Source: Mycolicibacterium duvalii (GTDB lineage Bacteria; Actinomycetota; Actinomycetes; Mycobacteriales; Mycobacteriaceae). Taken from it: 64,000 bases of DNA. The position numbers and the translations under genes are program-made. The notes below the pieces were generated by a model. It was not told the DNA's origin, did not search any database, and worked only from the letters and a program-made list of their open reading frames with translations. The stretch lies in NCBI RefSeq assembly GCF_010726645.1, contig NZ_AP022563.1:2418001-2482000 (forward strand), read 5' to 3'. Shown here one piece after another: positions 1 through 8,268 of this stretch (its first letter is position 1; every line of letters starts with the position of its first letter).

Positions 1-549
1 CACCACCACGGCCATCGCCGGGTCGGACCCGAAGTTGCGGCTGGCCCGGTAGGTGACCACGCGCGGGCTGAACAGCGACGCCCAGCACCGCTGGACCGCT
101 TCGATGAGGTCGTCCTCGCCGCTGATGTTGGTGAACGTGGCGTTCATGCCGGCAAAGGACGCATCCTTGCCGTCCTCCCCGGTGGCCGAGGAGCGCACGG
201 CCACCGACACGTTGTCGCCGAGTGCGCGGTAGGCGCGCAGCACCTGGTCGCGCACCTCGTCGGCGATGCCGCCCTTCCACACCAGGGTCTGCATCTGCTC
301 GCACATCTCGATCAGCCGGTCCGGGTTGCCGACCTGCGCCATGGCCGCGCGGTGTGCGGCGTTCAGTTCGTCGGTCACTCCGCCGGCACGCATGGAGTTC
401 CGGTAGCAGTCCCGCAGCAGCACGAAGCCGGGCGGTACCGGCAGCCCGGCGGCGATCATCTCACCGAGGTTGGCCCCCTTGCCCCCCGCGTCCTCGGCGT
501 CACTCAGCCGCAGGTGCGCGAAATCGCGCACCAGATTCGAGTTCGTCAT
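1..549 (-). CDS. ppsA: Phosphoenolpyruvate synthase / PPDK-type, partial (N-terminal 183 residues)
   Basis: The protein starts at the ATG at 549 behind a GGGAGAG ribosome site and runs off the left edge, so only the N-terminal ATP-grasp (PPDK_N) part is seen. Family signatures are visible: GGKGANLGEM near residue 23, VPPGFV near 38, and VRSSATGEDG with SFAGM further on, the nucleotide-binding loop of pyruvate,water dikinases. These enzymes interconvert pyruvate plus ATP and phosphoenolpyruvate via a phosphohistidine domain that lies outside the window. It is the third gene of a minus-strand operon, 27 bp after the alcohol dehydrogenase, and probably shares the DosR-type promoter near 3200. 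Confidence 0.85.
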   Translation of the reverse strand, partial: MTNSNLVRDFAHLRLSDAEDAGGKGANLGEMIAAGLPVPPGFVLLRDCYRNSMRAGGVTDELNAAHRAAMAQVGNPDRLIEMCEQMQTLVWKGGIADEVRDQVLRAYRALGDNVSVAVRSSATGEDGKDASFAGMNATFTNISGEDDLIEAVQRCWASLFSPRVVTYRASRNFGSDPAMAVVV

Positions 550-576
550 CGATGCTCTCCCAATCCCGTGTCGTGG

Positions 577-1623
577 CTACTTGGCGGCGGTCAGCAAGAC
601 CTTGAGCGCGCCGGTCTCGGCGGCCGCCGCGAAGATGTCGTAAGCGTCCTCGAACTCGTCGAGGGTGAAGCGGTGCGTGATCATCGGAGCGGTGTCGATC
701 CGCGCACTGGCCACCAACTCGATCAGCGTCGGAGTGGAGTAGGTGTCGACCAGGCCCGTGGTGATGGTGAGGTTCTTGATCCAGATGTCTTCGAGGTGCA
801 ACGTGGCCGGCGCCCCGTGGACGCCGATGTTGGCGACGTGCCCGCCCGGGCGGACCAGCTCCACGCACTGCTCGAAGGTCTGCGGCACCCCGACGGCCTC
901 CATCACCACATCGGCACCGAGACCGCCGGTGAGTTCCTTGACGACGGTCGACGGGGACTGCTTCGTCGCGTTGACCGTCACGTCCGCGCCGAATCTGCGG
1001 GCGGCCTCCAGCCGGGAGTCGGCGAGGTCGACCACGACGATGTGGCTGGGGCTGTACAGCCGTGCGGTCAGGATCGCCGCCAGCCCGATCGGCCCGGCCC
1101 CGACGATGACCACGGTGTCGCCGGGCGCCACCGCGCCGTTGCGCACGCCCACCTCGTAGGAGGTGGGCAGGATGTCGGCCAGCATCACCATCTGTTCGTC
1201 GCTGACCCCCGCCGGCACCTTGTGGGTGGACGTGTCGGCGAACGGCACGCGGACGAGTTCGGCCTGGGTGCCGTCGATCAGGTGGCCCAGAATCCATCCG
1301 CCACCGCCAAGACACTGGCCGTACATGCCGTCCCGGCAGTATCGGCACCTGCCGCAGGCGGTGATGCAGGAGACCAGCACCCGGTCGCCGACCGACAGCG
1401 TCTGCACGGCGTCACCGACCGAGACGACGGTGCCGACGGCTTCGTGTCCGAGGATGCGCCCGTCGGTGACCTCGGGCACGTCGCCTTTGAGGATGTGCAG
1501 ATCGGTGCCGCAGATTGTGACAGCGTCGACGCGCACGATGGCGTCGGTCGCCGCGCCGATCACCGGATCGGGCACCTCCTCCCACGACCTGCGTCCCGGA
1601 CCGTGGTACACCATTGCCTTCAT
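577..1623 (-). CDS. Zinc-dependent alcohol dehydrogenase (MDR family)
   Basis: A 348-residue medium-chain dehydrogenase. The N-terminal GroES-like domain has the catalytic zinc Cys in ICGTDLH and the GHEAVG motif, and a structural-zinc loop with closely spaced cysteines (CGRCRYC). The Rossmann domain carries GAGPIGL near residue 165. It should oxidise an alcohol or reduce an aldehyde with NAD(P); the substrate is unknown. I chose the ATG at 1623 because it has a GGGAGAAG ribosome site and a normal family N-terminus (MKAMVYHG). A longer in-frame reading to 1854 would overlap the upstream gene. It lies 23 bp downstream of the Rv2004c-like gene and 27 bp upstream of ppsA. Confidence 0.9.
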   Translation of the reverse strand: MKAMVYHGPGRRSWEEVPDPVIGAATDAIVRVDAVTICGTDLHILKGDVPEVTDGRILGHEAVGTVVSVGDAVQTLSVGDRVLVSCITACGRCRYCRDGMYGQCLGGGGWILGHLIDGTQAELVRVPFADTSTHKVPAGVSDEQMVMLADILPTSYEVGVRNGAVAPGDTVVIVGAGPIGLAAILTARLYSPSHIVVVDLADSRLEAARRFGADVTVNATKQSPSTVVKELTGGLGADVVMEAVGVPQTFEQCVELVRPGGHVANIGVHGAPATLHLEDIWIKNLTITTGLVDTYSTPTLIELVASARIDTAPMITHRFTLDEFEDAYDIFAAAAETGALKVLLTAAK

Positions 1624-1646
1624 CGCCCGCCTCTTCTCCCTACCGA

Positions 1647-3158
1647 TCAAATTGCCAGACAGCAGATTTCGTGTGCCTCGGCGACGGTGTCGCCCAGAGG
1701 TCGACCGGTGTCCAGGCGGTGGGCACCCTCCCAGACGCCGTCGTGTTCGGCGTTGCCCGCCGCAAGCGCGGCAGCGATGGCGGGTGTCGCGTCCGACGTC
1801 GTGTGCCGTCGGCCCGCGATCCGCGCCTCGGCTTCGGCCAGCGGCAGCGTGCACGCGAATTCGATGCTCGGACAGTGCATTCGCTCCGCCAGATCCCGGG
1901 CCCGGGCCCGGTGCCGCGGCTCGCGCCAGGTTCCGTCGAGGATCACCGTCCGGCCTCTGCCGAGCTCGCCGGCGGCGCTGTCGAGTACCGCGTCGTAGAC
2001 CTTCTCGACCTGCTCAGGGCCGTACAACCCGGAGCCCAGGGCACCGGCCTCGCCGGCGATGACGCCGTCGCGCTGCAGATCGCGACGCACGTCGTCGGTC
2101 GAGATGACCTCAGCTCGCAGGTGCCCGGCCAGCCCGCGGGCCAGGGTGGTCTTGCCGGTGCCGGGGCCACCCCCGACCAGGATCAGCCGCACCGCACCGG
2201 CCCTCAGGTGCTCGGCTGCCAGATGCAGATGCCGGTGCGCGTCGGCGACCGCTTCGGCACGACCCTGCCGCGCGCGGATGCAGTCGGTCTTGGCGCGCAC
2301 CACGGCCCGGTAGGCGATGTAGAAGTCTCCCAGCGCTTCCGGCGCCGAATCGTCGGCGGCGCGTCGGTAGTGCTCGAGGAACTGCGCGCCGAGGTCGCCG
2401 CGCCCCAGGAATTCCAGATCCATCGCCAGGAACGCGGCATCGTCGATGCCGTCGACGTGGCGCAGTCCGGCGTCGAACTCCAGGCAGTCCAGCAGCACCG
2501 GCCCGTCGGGTTGCCAGAAGATGTCGTCGGCCAGCAGATCGGCGTGGCCGTCGACGATGCGGCGCTCGGCGATCCGCTCGGCGAACAACGCCTCACGCCC
2601 CGCGAGGAATTCGCCGACCAGCCGCTCGACCTGATCGACGACGTCGCCGGGCAGCAGGGTTGGAGCGTAACCGTGCAGTTCGGTCAGGTTGTCGCGCCAC
2701 CGCTTCTCGACCGCCGCGCGGCTGCCGTCGGCGTCGATCTCGGGTGATCGGGCCGCGCCGGCGTGAAATCGCGCCAAGGTGTCGGCAACGGCCCGCAGCT
2801 CGTCCTCGACGGGCAGCCCCCGACGGACCCGGGTGCTCAACCGATGCTCGTCGGCGTAGCGGCGCATGACGATGACGGGTTCGGCCGGCCCGCCCTCCAC
2901 GTCGCTGAGGTGCGCGACACCGAGATACGCCTGCGGCGCGAGCCTGCGGTTGAGCTCGACCTCCTGAACACACGCGCGCTCGCGTTGCCCGACACCGGAG
3001 AAGTCGAGGAAATCGGTGCGCACGGGCTTTTTCACCTTGTAGGCGCGGTTCCCGACCAGTGCGACGATACCGGTGTGGGTCTCGTGGATCTCAGGTCCGG
3101 CCGGCATGCGGACACCGGACGCGTCGCCGCTCATATGCCCATGGTGCCCGAACGGCAC
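1647..3158 (-). CDS. Two-domain phosphotransferase-like / ATP-binding protein (Rv2004c family)
   Basis: 503 residues. The N-terminal half resembles aminoglycoside/choline phosphotransferase folds, with DGHADLLADDIFW as the catalytic loop and LDCLEFD as the metal-binding region. The C-terminal third is a P-loop kinase with GGGPGTGKTTLA near residue 330 and VILDGTW. This architecture is that of M. tuberculosis Rv2004c, a DosR-regulon member of unknown substrate. The GTG at 3158 has an upstream AGGAC; an ATG at 3134 is an alternative start. It is the first gene of an operon with the dehydrogenase and ppsA, and a DosR-like box lies about 35 bp upstream of the start. Confidence 0.85.
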   Translation of the reverse strand: MPFGHHGHMSGDASGVRMPAGPEIHETHTGIVALVGNRAYKVKKPVRTDFLDFSGVGQRERACVQEVELNRRLAPQAYLGVAHLSDVEGGPAEPVIVMRRYADEHRLSTRVRRGLPVEDELRAVADTLARFHAGAARSPEIDADGSRAAVEKRWRDNLTELHGYAPTLLPGDVVDQVERLVGEFLAGREALFAERIAERRIVDGHADLLADDIFWQPDGPVLLDCLEFDAGLRHVDGIDDAAFLAMDLEFLGRGDLGAQFLEHYRRAADDSAPEALGDFYIAYRAVVRAKTDCIRARQGRAEAVADAHRHLHLAAEHLRAGAVRLILVGGGPGTGKTTLARGLAGHLRAEVISTDDVRRDLQRDGVIAGEAGALGSGLYGPEQVEKVYDAVLDSAAGELGRGRTVILDGTWREPRHRARARDLAERMHCPSIEFACTLPLAEAEARIAGRRHTTSDATPAIAAALAAGNAEHDGVWEGAHRLDTGRPLGDTVAEAHEICCLAI

Positions 3159-3189
3159 CGCCGTCCGCTGCAGTCCTTGTGACCCCGCG

Positions 3190-3209
3190 CCAGGGACGAA
3201 AGCCCCTAG
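3190..3209 (-). promoter_or_regulatory. Probable DosR (DevR) binding box
   Basis: On the minus strand the core reads GGGGCTTTCGTCCC (3193-3206). It matches 12 of 14 positions of the DosR core GGGACTWWAGTCCC. It lies immediately upstream of an Rv2004c-type gene, itself a known DosR-regulon member, and in the right orientation for the three-gene operon. This is inferred from the consensus; no second box is seen. Confidence 0.7.
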
Positions 3210-3234
3210 TGCCCGGGCTGGTGCGGCGGTGGGG

Positions 3235-4440
3235 TCAGCGCGTCCGGACCGGCATCCGGGCCCAGCCCCGCACGCTGGAGGTCCGCGCGCGACGGGCGTT
3301 GTCGTAGTCGACTTCCCAGTCGCTCCAGCGCTTGAGCACCTCCTCGAAAGCGACCCGGGCCTCCAGCCGGGCCAGCGCCGACCCCAGGCAGAAGTGGATG
3401 CCCTGACCGAAGCTCAGATGCCCGCCCGTGCGGTGGATGTTGTAACGGTCCGGGTCGGGGTAGTGGGTGTCGTCGCGGTTCGCGGACCCGTTGAGCAGAA
3501 GCATGAACGAGCCTTCGGCGACGGTCTGTCCGTAGAGCTCGACGTCGCGGGCGACATAGCGTGCCTGCACCGGTGAGGGCGGCTCGAAACGCAGCGTCTC
3601 CTCGACGGCCAGCGGAATCAACGTCGGGTCGGCAACCAGTTCGCGCCGCTGGTCGGGATGGTTTGCGAGCAACTCGCCCATGAAGCCGATCAAGCGAGCC
3701 GTCGTTTCGCCGCCCGCCCCGGCGATCATCGCGGTGTAGGCCAGCACCTCGGTGCGGTCCAGTTGCCGCCGCGTCCCGTCGGGCTCCTCGATCTCGGCGT
3801 TGAGCAGCTCGGTCATCAGGTCGTCGGACGGGTGGCCGGCCCGCCACTCGATGTACTCGGCGAACAGTGCCAGCGACTCCGCGAACACCGTGGCACTGAC
3901 GTCGCCGACCTCGTCGCCGACCGAGATGTTCTGGTCGGTGCGCCGACGGATCTGCTCCTGGCCCTCCTCCGGGATGCCGAGCAGATACCCGATCGTGCGC
4001 ATCGGCATGATCGCACCGAGATCGGCCACGAAGTCCCAACCGTCGCTGTCGCGCAACGGATCCAGCGCCCGGGAACAGAACCCGCGCACCAGATCCTCCA
4101 CAGCCAGCATCCGGCGCGGCGTGAACACCCGCGACAACAGTCGGCGGTGCAGATCGTGCAGCGGCGGATCCTCGAACAGCAGAATCCCCGGTGGCACGTC
4201 GATCCCGTTGAACAGGATGTCTGCGGTGGTGCCCTTACCGGACCGGTAGGTCTCCCAGTCCGGCAGCGCCTTCACGACATCGTCGTAGCGGCTCAGCGCA
4301 TAGAATCGGTACTTGTCGTTGTAGTACAGCGGCGCTTCTTCCCGCATCCTGCGCCACACCGGGTACGGGTCGTCGTCGATCGCGAAATCATAGGGGTCGT
4401 AGTACAACTCGGCGGTCTCGTGTGCCGGCATGGCGCTCAT
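3235..4440 (-). CDS. Cytochrome P450
   Basis: A 401-residue soluble bacterial P450. The heme loop FGQGIHFCLG places the cysteine ligand at about residue 351. The I-helix reads AGAGGETT and the K-helix EETLR, giving the usual ExxR pair. The ATG at 4440 has GAGG five bases upstream and lies two bases after the stop of the AveC-family gene (TAGGGATG), so the genes are translationally coupled. The enzyme presumably hydroxylates a hydrophobic substrate using ferredoxin-delivered electrons; no ferredoxin is encoded nearby. The partner AveC protein and the TetR operator upstream suggest one induced unit. CYP family number not assigned. Confidence 0.9.
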   Translation of the reverse strand: MSAMPAHETAELYYDPYDFAIDDDPYPVWRRMREEAPLYYNDKYRFYALSRYDDVVKALPDWETYRSGKGTTADILFNGIDVPPGILLFEDPPLHDLHRRLLSRVFTPRRMLAVEDLVRGFCSRALDPLRDSDGWDFVADLGAIMPMRTIGYLLGIPEEGQEQIRRRTDQNISVGDEVGDVSATVFAESLALFAEYIEWRAGHPSDDLMTELLNAEIEEPDGTRRQLDRTEVLAYTAMIAGAGGETTARLIGFMGELLANHPDQRRELVADPTLIPLAVEETLRFEPPSPVQARYVARDVELYGQTVAEGSFMLLLNGSANRDDTHYPDPDRYNIHRTGGHLSFGQGIHFCLGSALARLEARVAFEEVLKRWSDWEVDYDNARRARTSSVRGWARMPVRTR

Positions 4441-4442
4441 CC

Positions 4443-5231
4443 CTACCTCGGTTGGTTCTCTGTCGGCGGCCACAACTGCTCTGTCGGACCTTCCGTCACG
4501 TACCCGCCCAGTTTGGTGGCCAGATGCGGCGCGAACACCGCCCCGTACATCAGATGCCCGACCACGACCACGGCGGCCACCGACAACAGCGACGACCCGA
4601 CCTTGCTCGAGGACCGGCTGTCCGACCACACCTCGATGACATTGCGTCCTTCTCGGTCGACCCGACCGAGAAGGTAGGTGAAGACCATCATCTGCAGCCC
4701 CATCGCCACCGCGTCATACACCGGGTACTGGTACCTGCTGCCCTGGAACAGCGCCAGACCGTCGATCACGTAGCCGTAGACGAACACCCCCAGCCGCGGG
4801 CCGAAGAATCCGTTGAACAGCAACGCCCAGCAGAACCCCACCGCGAAGCCGACCGCCAGCAGCGTCTGGGGCCGGCGCCACCCGAACCGGGTGATCGCCC
4901 GGCGGCCGAGCGCCGCGCCGATGACCGCGGGCAGCACGAAGTAGGCGATGTAGCCGATGGGTACCGACGACGGCAGCCCGCCTCCCCAGGTCATGTTCAA
5001 CGGCCACCACGAGGGCATCCTCGGCAGTTCGGGCGGGAACTGCGCATAGACCGCCCAGTCGTAGGGCGCCTCGATCCAGGAGAACGAGATCGCCGAGATG
5101 GACACCAGCAGCAGCGGATGCAGCCGTCCACGGCGAATGCTGAGGTAGACACCGAACGCCAGGAAGAGGGCCCCGCCGAGGTAGGCGAAGGACAGTCCGG
5201 CGATCAAGGCAGGGGACAGCGCTGTGTCCAT
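4443..5231 (-). CDS. AveC-family (spirocyclase-like) integral membrane protein
   Basis: 262 residues with about seven hydrophobic segments and conserved short loops rich in Trp, Pro and Tyr (for example SWIEAPYDW and YQYPVYDA), the pattern of the AveC family. AveC itself forms the spiroketal of avermectin; mycobacterial members have no established role. Its ATG overlaps the stop of the small upstream membrane-protein gene (TGATG), and its stop lies two bases before the P450 start, so three proteins appear to be made as a coupled set. A second, divergent AveC-family protein is encoded at 10991-12139, also beside P450s. Confidence 0.75.
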   Translation of the reverse strand: MDTALSPALIAGLSFAYLGGALFLAFGVYLSIRRGRLHPLLLVSISAISFSWIEAPYDWAVYAQFPPELPRMPSWWPLNMTWGGGLPSSVPIGYIAYFVLPAVIGAALGRRAITRFGWRRPQTLLAVGFAVGFCWALLFNGFFGPRLGVFVYGYVIDGLALFQGSRYQYPVYDAVAMGLQMMVFTYLLGRVDREGRNVIEVWSDSRSSSKVGSSLLSVAAVVVVGHLMYGAVFAPHLATKLGGYVTEGPTEQLWPPTENQPR

Positions 5232-5353
5232 CAGCGCTCTCCCTCGCCGTCGGTCCCCCGCGGCCCGCGCGCTTCGGGGTCGAAGTAGATCACCAGACCG
5301 ACGATGAGCACGGCCAAACCGGTCAACGTGCCGACCATGATGAGAGCGCCCAC
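5231..5353 (-). CDS. Small single-pass membrane protein (40 residues), first gene of the AveC-P450 operon
   Basis: A 40-codon frame from a GTG at 5353, behind a strong GGAAGG ribosome site seven bases upstream. The stop shares bases with the AveC start (TGATG). The product has one hydrophobic helix (about residues 8-23, Leu/Val/Gly/Ile rich), then a short charged tail rich in Gly, Arg and Glu. It lies 27 bp downstream of the operator-like palindrome. The ribosome site, coupling and membrane-like composition argue that it is real although short. I do not recognise a family; it may be a subunit or stabiliser of the AveC protein. Confidence 0.6.
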   Translation of the reverse strand: MGALIMVGTLTGLAVLIVGLVIYFDPEARGPRGTDGEGER

Positions 5354-5379
5354 ATCGATGCCTTCCGTCGTGCGACTTT

Positions 5380-5399
5380 TTAATAGTGCACACTATTAA
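5380..5399. promoter_or_regulatory. TetR-type operator palindrome
   Basis: TTAATAGTGCACACTATTAA is a 9-bp inverted repeat with a 2-bp centre. It sits in the divergent region between the AveC-P450 operon (start 5353) and the TetR gene (start 5437) and is strikingly AT-rich for this genome. It is the expected operator for autoregulation by the neighbouring TetR protein. Confidence 0.75.
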
Positions 5400-5436
5400 G
5401 ACGCGAGCAGTCAAGACCCGACTATGGTGAGATCCG

Positions 5437-6081
5437 GTGCCTGCGCGAAAACCGTCTGTCCAGCAGAACGCCGTCCGCCGACCGCGTGGCGAGGCGCGGC
5501 GGCTGCTGCTCGACGCCGCCCGGGACCTGTTCGCGCGCAAGGACTATCGGGCGACCACCACCCGCGAGATCGCCGAGGCCGCCGGGGTCAGCGAGTATCT
5601 GTTGTTCCGCCACTTCGGCTCCAAAGCGGGTCTGTTCCGCGAAGCCCTGGTCACCCCGTTCACCACCTTCCTCGACGAGTTCCGCGACACCTGGCGGTCG
5701 GTGGTCCCCGAAAAGACCGACGAGGAGGAGCTGGCCCGGCAGTTCGTCGGCCGGCTCTACGACGTCCTCGTCGAGCACCAGGGCCTGGTGCTCACGCTGG
5801 TCACCGCCGACGGTCTCGGCGACGACGAGCTCGAGGCCGCCGGCATCGCCGACATCCGCCGCGTGCTCAACGTTCTCGGCGAGATCAGTGCCGAAGGGAT
5901 GCGTTTGCGCGGCAAGCGCTCCCGCCAGCCGGACCTGCCCGCGCACTCGACGGTGGCCATGGTCGTCGGCATGGTGGCGCTGCGGTCCACCTTCTTCGGC
6001 GGCGCACCGCCACCCCGCGAGGCGATCGTCGACGAACTGGTTCAGGCGGTCCTGCACGGCTTCCTCCATCGGCCCAGTTGA
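5437..6081 (+). CDS. TetR/AcrR-family transcriptional regulator
   Basis: 214 residues. The N-terminal helix-turn-helix domain (about residues 18-65) has the family pattern ILDAARDLFARK-like helix, TTTREIAEAAGVS and LFRHFGSK. The C-terminal ligand domain is variable. The gene starts at the GTG at 5437, 37 bp after the palindrome, and is divergent from the small ORF-AveC-P450 operon, which it most likely represses until a ligand binds. The 3' end is convergent with the SDR gene, six bases away. Confidence 0.9.
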   Translation: MPARKPSVQQNAVRRPRGEARRLLLDAARDLFARKDYRATTTREIAEAAGVSEYLLFRHFGSKAGLFREALVTPFTTFLDEFRDTWRSVVPEKTDEEELARQFVGRLYDVLVEHQGLVLTLVTADGLGDDELEAAGIADIRRVLNVLGEISAEGMRLRGKRSRQPDLPAHSTVAMVVGMVALRSTFFGGAPPPREAIVDELVQAVLHGFLHRPS

Positions 6082-6087
6082 GCTGCC

Positions 6088-6966
6088 CTATCCCCCGGGT
6101 CCGTTGGGCCACTTCAACAGTGAACCGGCATCCACCCGAATCTGCTGTCCGGTGATGTAGCGGCTGTCGTCACTGGCCAGGAACACCCCCAGGTGAGCCA
6201 TGTCGTCGGGCTCGATGTACGGGATCGGCATCGCCTGGAAGAGGCTGAACAGCGGTTCGGCGTCCTCGCGCGTCGGAGTCTTGCCCTCCATTTTGAGGTC
6301 GGGCCGGAACACGCCGTACATGCCCTCGTTCTGCAGCAGGTGGGTGTTGCAGTTGGTCGGATGGATGGCATTGACGCGGATCATCCTCGGCGCCAGATGC
6401 AGGCTCATCTCCTCGACGTACTCGATCACCACGCGCTTGCTCCATCCGTAGCCCGCGCCGCCGGGCCCCATGTCGGGGCTGGTGGTGGTGCCGCGGATCA
6501 TGCCCGCGGTCGATCCGGTGACGATGATCGACGCGCCGTCGGGCAGGTGCGGGATCGCCACGGCCACCGTGTTCATCACGCCGAGTAGGTCGACGTCGGT
6601 CGCGTCGACGAAGCCCATCGGGTCGGGGTTGCCCATCGCCATCGGCAGGATTCCGGCGTTGGCGACGACGATGTCGATCTTGCCGAGATCGGCGACGCCC
6701 GCCTCGGCGGCCTCGCGCAGTTCGTGGCGTTCCCGGACATCGGCGACCCTGGCCACCACCCGTCGGCCCGCCTCCTTCACCGCGCGTTCGGTCTCGGCGA
6801 GGTCCTCCGGCGTCGCGAGTGGGTAGGGGTTGCTGGGGATGTCGCGGCAGATGTCGACCGCGATGACGTCGGCGCCTTCTCTGGCCATCGCCACCGCATG
6901 CGCACGACCCTGCCCGCGGGCCGCTCCGGTGATGAACGCGACCTTGCCCTCGAGTTTTCCCGTCAT
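6088..6966 (-). CDS. Mycofactocin-coupled SDR-family oxidoreductase
   Basis: 292 residues. The cofactor motif GAARGQGRAHA, followed by EGADVIAVDIC and a short insertion before the next strand, is the signature of the SDR subfamily that keeps a tightly bound nicotinamide and passes electrons to mycofactocin. NAG (NANAG) and a YGWSK catalytic Tyr-Lys pair are present. It should oxidise a secondary or primary alcohol, plausibly one made by the adjacent P450s. It is the last gene of the minus-strand cluster, 24 bp after the P450 gene. The subfamily call is by motif recognition. Confidence 0.85.
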   Translation of the reverse strand: MTGKLEGKVAFITGAARGQGRAHAVAMAREGADVIAVDICRDIPSNPYPLATPEDLAETERAVKEAGRRVVARVADVRERHELREAAEAGVADLGKIDIVVANAGILPMAMGNPDPMGFVDATDVDLLGVMNTVAVAIPHLPDGASIIVTGSTAGMIRGTTTSPDMGPGGAGYGWSKRVVIEYVEEMSLHLAPRMIRVNAIHPTNCNTHLLQNEGMYGVFRPDLKMEGKTPTREDAEPLFSLFQAMPIPYIEPDDMAHLGVFLASDDSRYITGQQIRVDAGSLLKWPNGPGG

Positions 6967-6990
6967 GTGTGCTCCTTCGCTGCTGACCGG

Positions 6991-8268
6991 TTAGGGCGCA
7001 GATTTGAACTCGATGTGCAACTCGGCGAGCCCGCGCATGATGAACGTGGGCTCGTAGGAGTAGCTGCGCGCTGCGGCGGGACCGTGGTGTTCCTCCGAGA
7101 TGGTGATGTCCGACATCCGGTCCAAGATCCGGTTCAACGAGATCCGGCCCTCGGCGCGCGCCAGCGGCGCCCCGGGGCAGGAGTGCACGCCCCGGATGAA
7201 CGCGATCTGTTCACGCACATTGGGGCGGTCGGGCCGGAACTCGTCGGGGTCGGCGAACTTGCGCGCGTCCCGATTGCATGCGCCCGGCAGCACCATCACG
7301 GTGGTGCCGGCGGGTACCTCGACCTCGCCTATCGACGTGGTCGTCCGCGCCATGCGGAAGTGGGATTTGACGGGACTCTCCATCCGCAGTGTCTCTTCGA
7401 GGAAAGCGGGGATCTTGCTCCGGTCGTCGCGCAGCATCGTCTCGAATCCCGGGTTGTCGGCGATGAATCGGACCGCTGAACTGACCAGCTTCGTCGTCGT
7501 CTCCGTGCCCGCGGCGAACAGGAACGTCGACAGGTTCATCACATCTTCGATGTCGGGTGTGGACCCGTCCTCATATTTCGCCTGCGCCAACTCGGTCAGC
7601 ACATCCTCCTGCGGGGCCCGCCGGCGATTCTCGATATAGGCGTAGAACTTGTCGTTGAGCCACTGCAGCGGGTTGTGCGTCGTCGGCGCCTCCTTGCCCA
7701 GTTCGCCGACCGTTTCCAGCGCGAAGGCGGCCTTGAACTCCTCGTGATCCTCGGCCGGCACCCCCAGCAGGTCGGCGATCACCAACAGAGAGAACGGCTT
7801 TGCGTAGTCGGCGAGGAATTCCGCGTGCCCGCGGTCGACGAATGTGTCGAGCTGCCGGTCGGCCAGCCGCCACATGAAGTCCTCGTTCTCCTTGAGGCGT
7901 TTCGGAGTGATCAGTTTGTTCATCAGTCCGCGGGTGCGGGTGTGCAGTGGCGGATCCTGGGAGGTGATGTGTTCGGCCATCGGGACCGCGCCGCGATGCT
8001 CTTCGATCAGCGCGGACACATCGTCGCTGTCGCCGGGGCCGAACGGCATGCCCGAGAACGGGCCCGCCACCGAATTGCAGGACGAGAACTCGGGATTCTT
8101 GTAGACCGACAGCGCCTCCTCGTAACCGGTTACCACCATCACGTCGAACGGAGTCGCCCGGGTGACAGGGCATTTCGCGCGCAGATGGTCGAAGTAAGGA
8201 TATGGGTCGGGTACCAGGGACTCGTCGGTGAAGTAGTCGATGGCGTCGTACGTGGAGGGGTCGGTCAC
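6991..8268 (-). CDS. Cytochrome P450
   Basis: 425 residues. The heme loop RGVHSCPGAPLAR places the Cys ligand near residue 364; the I-helix is FAAGTETTT and the ExxR helix EETLR. The CPGAPLAR form of the heme loop differs from the CLG form of the other two P450s here, so it belongs to another family. The GTG start overlaps the stop of the preceding P450 (GTGA), so the two are translationally coupled. Likely role: oxidation of the pathway substrate before the mycofactocin-type SDR encoded downstream. Confidence 0.9.
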   Translation of the reverse strand: MTDPSTYDAIDYFTDESLVPDPYPYFDHLRAKCPVTRATPFDVMVVTGYEEALSVYKNPEFSSCNSVAGPFSGMPFGPGDSDDVSALIEEHRGAVPMAEHITSQDPPLHTRTRGLMNKLITPKRLKENEDFMWRLADRQLDTFVDRGHAEFLADYAKPFSLLVIADLLGVPAEDHEEFKAAFALETVGELGKEAPTTHNPLQWLNDKFYAYIENRRRAPQEDVLTELAQAKYEDGSTPDIEDVMNLSTFLFAAGTETTTKLVSSAVRFIADNPGFETMLRDDRSKIPAFLEETLRMESPVKSHFRMARTTTSIGEVEVPAGTTVMVLPGACNRDARKFADPDEFRPDRPNVREQIAFIRGVHSCPGAPLARAEGRISLNRILDRMSDITISEEHHGPAAARSYSYEPTFIMRGLAELHIEFKSAP

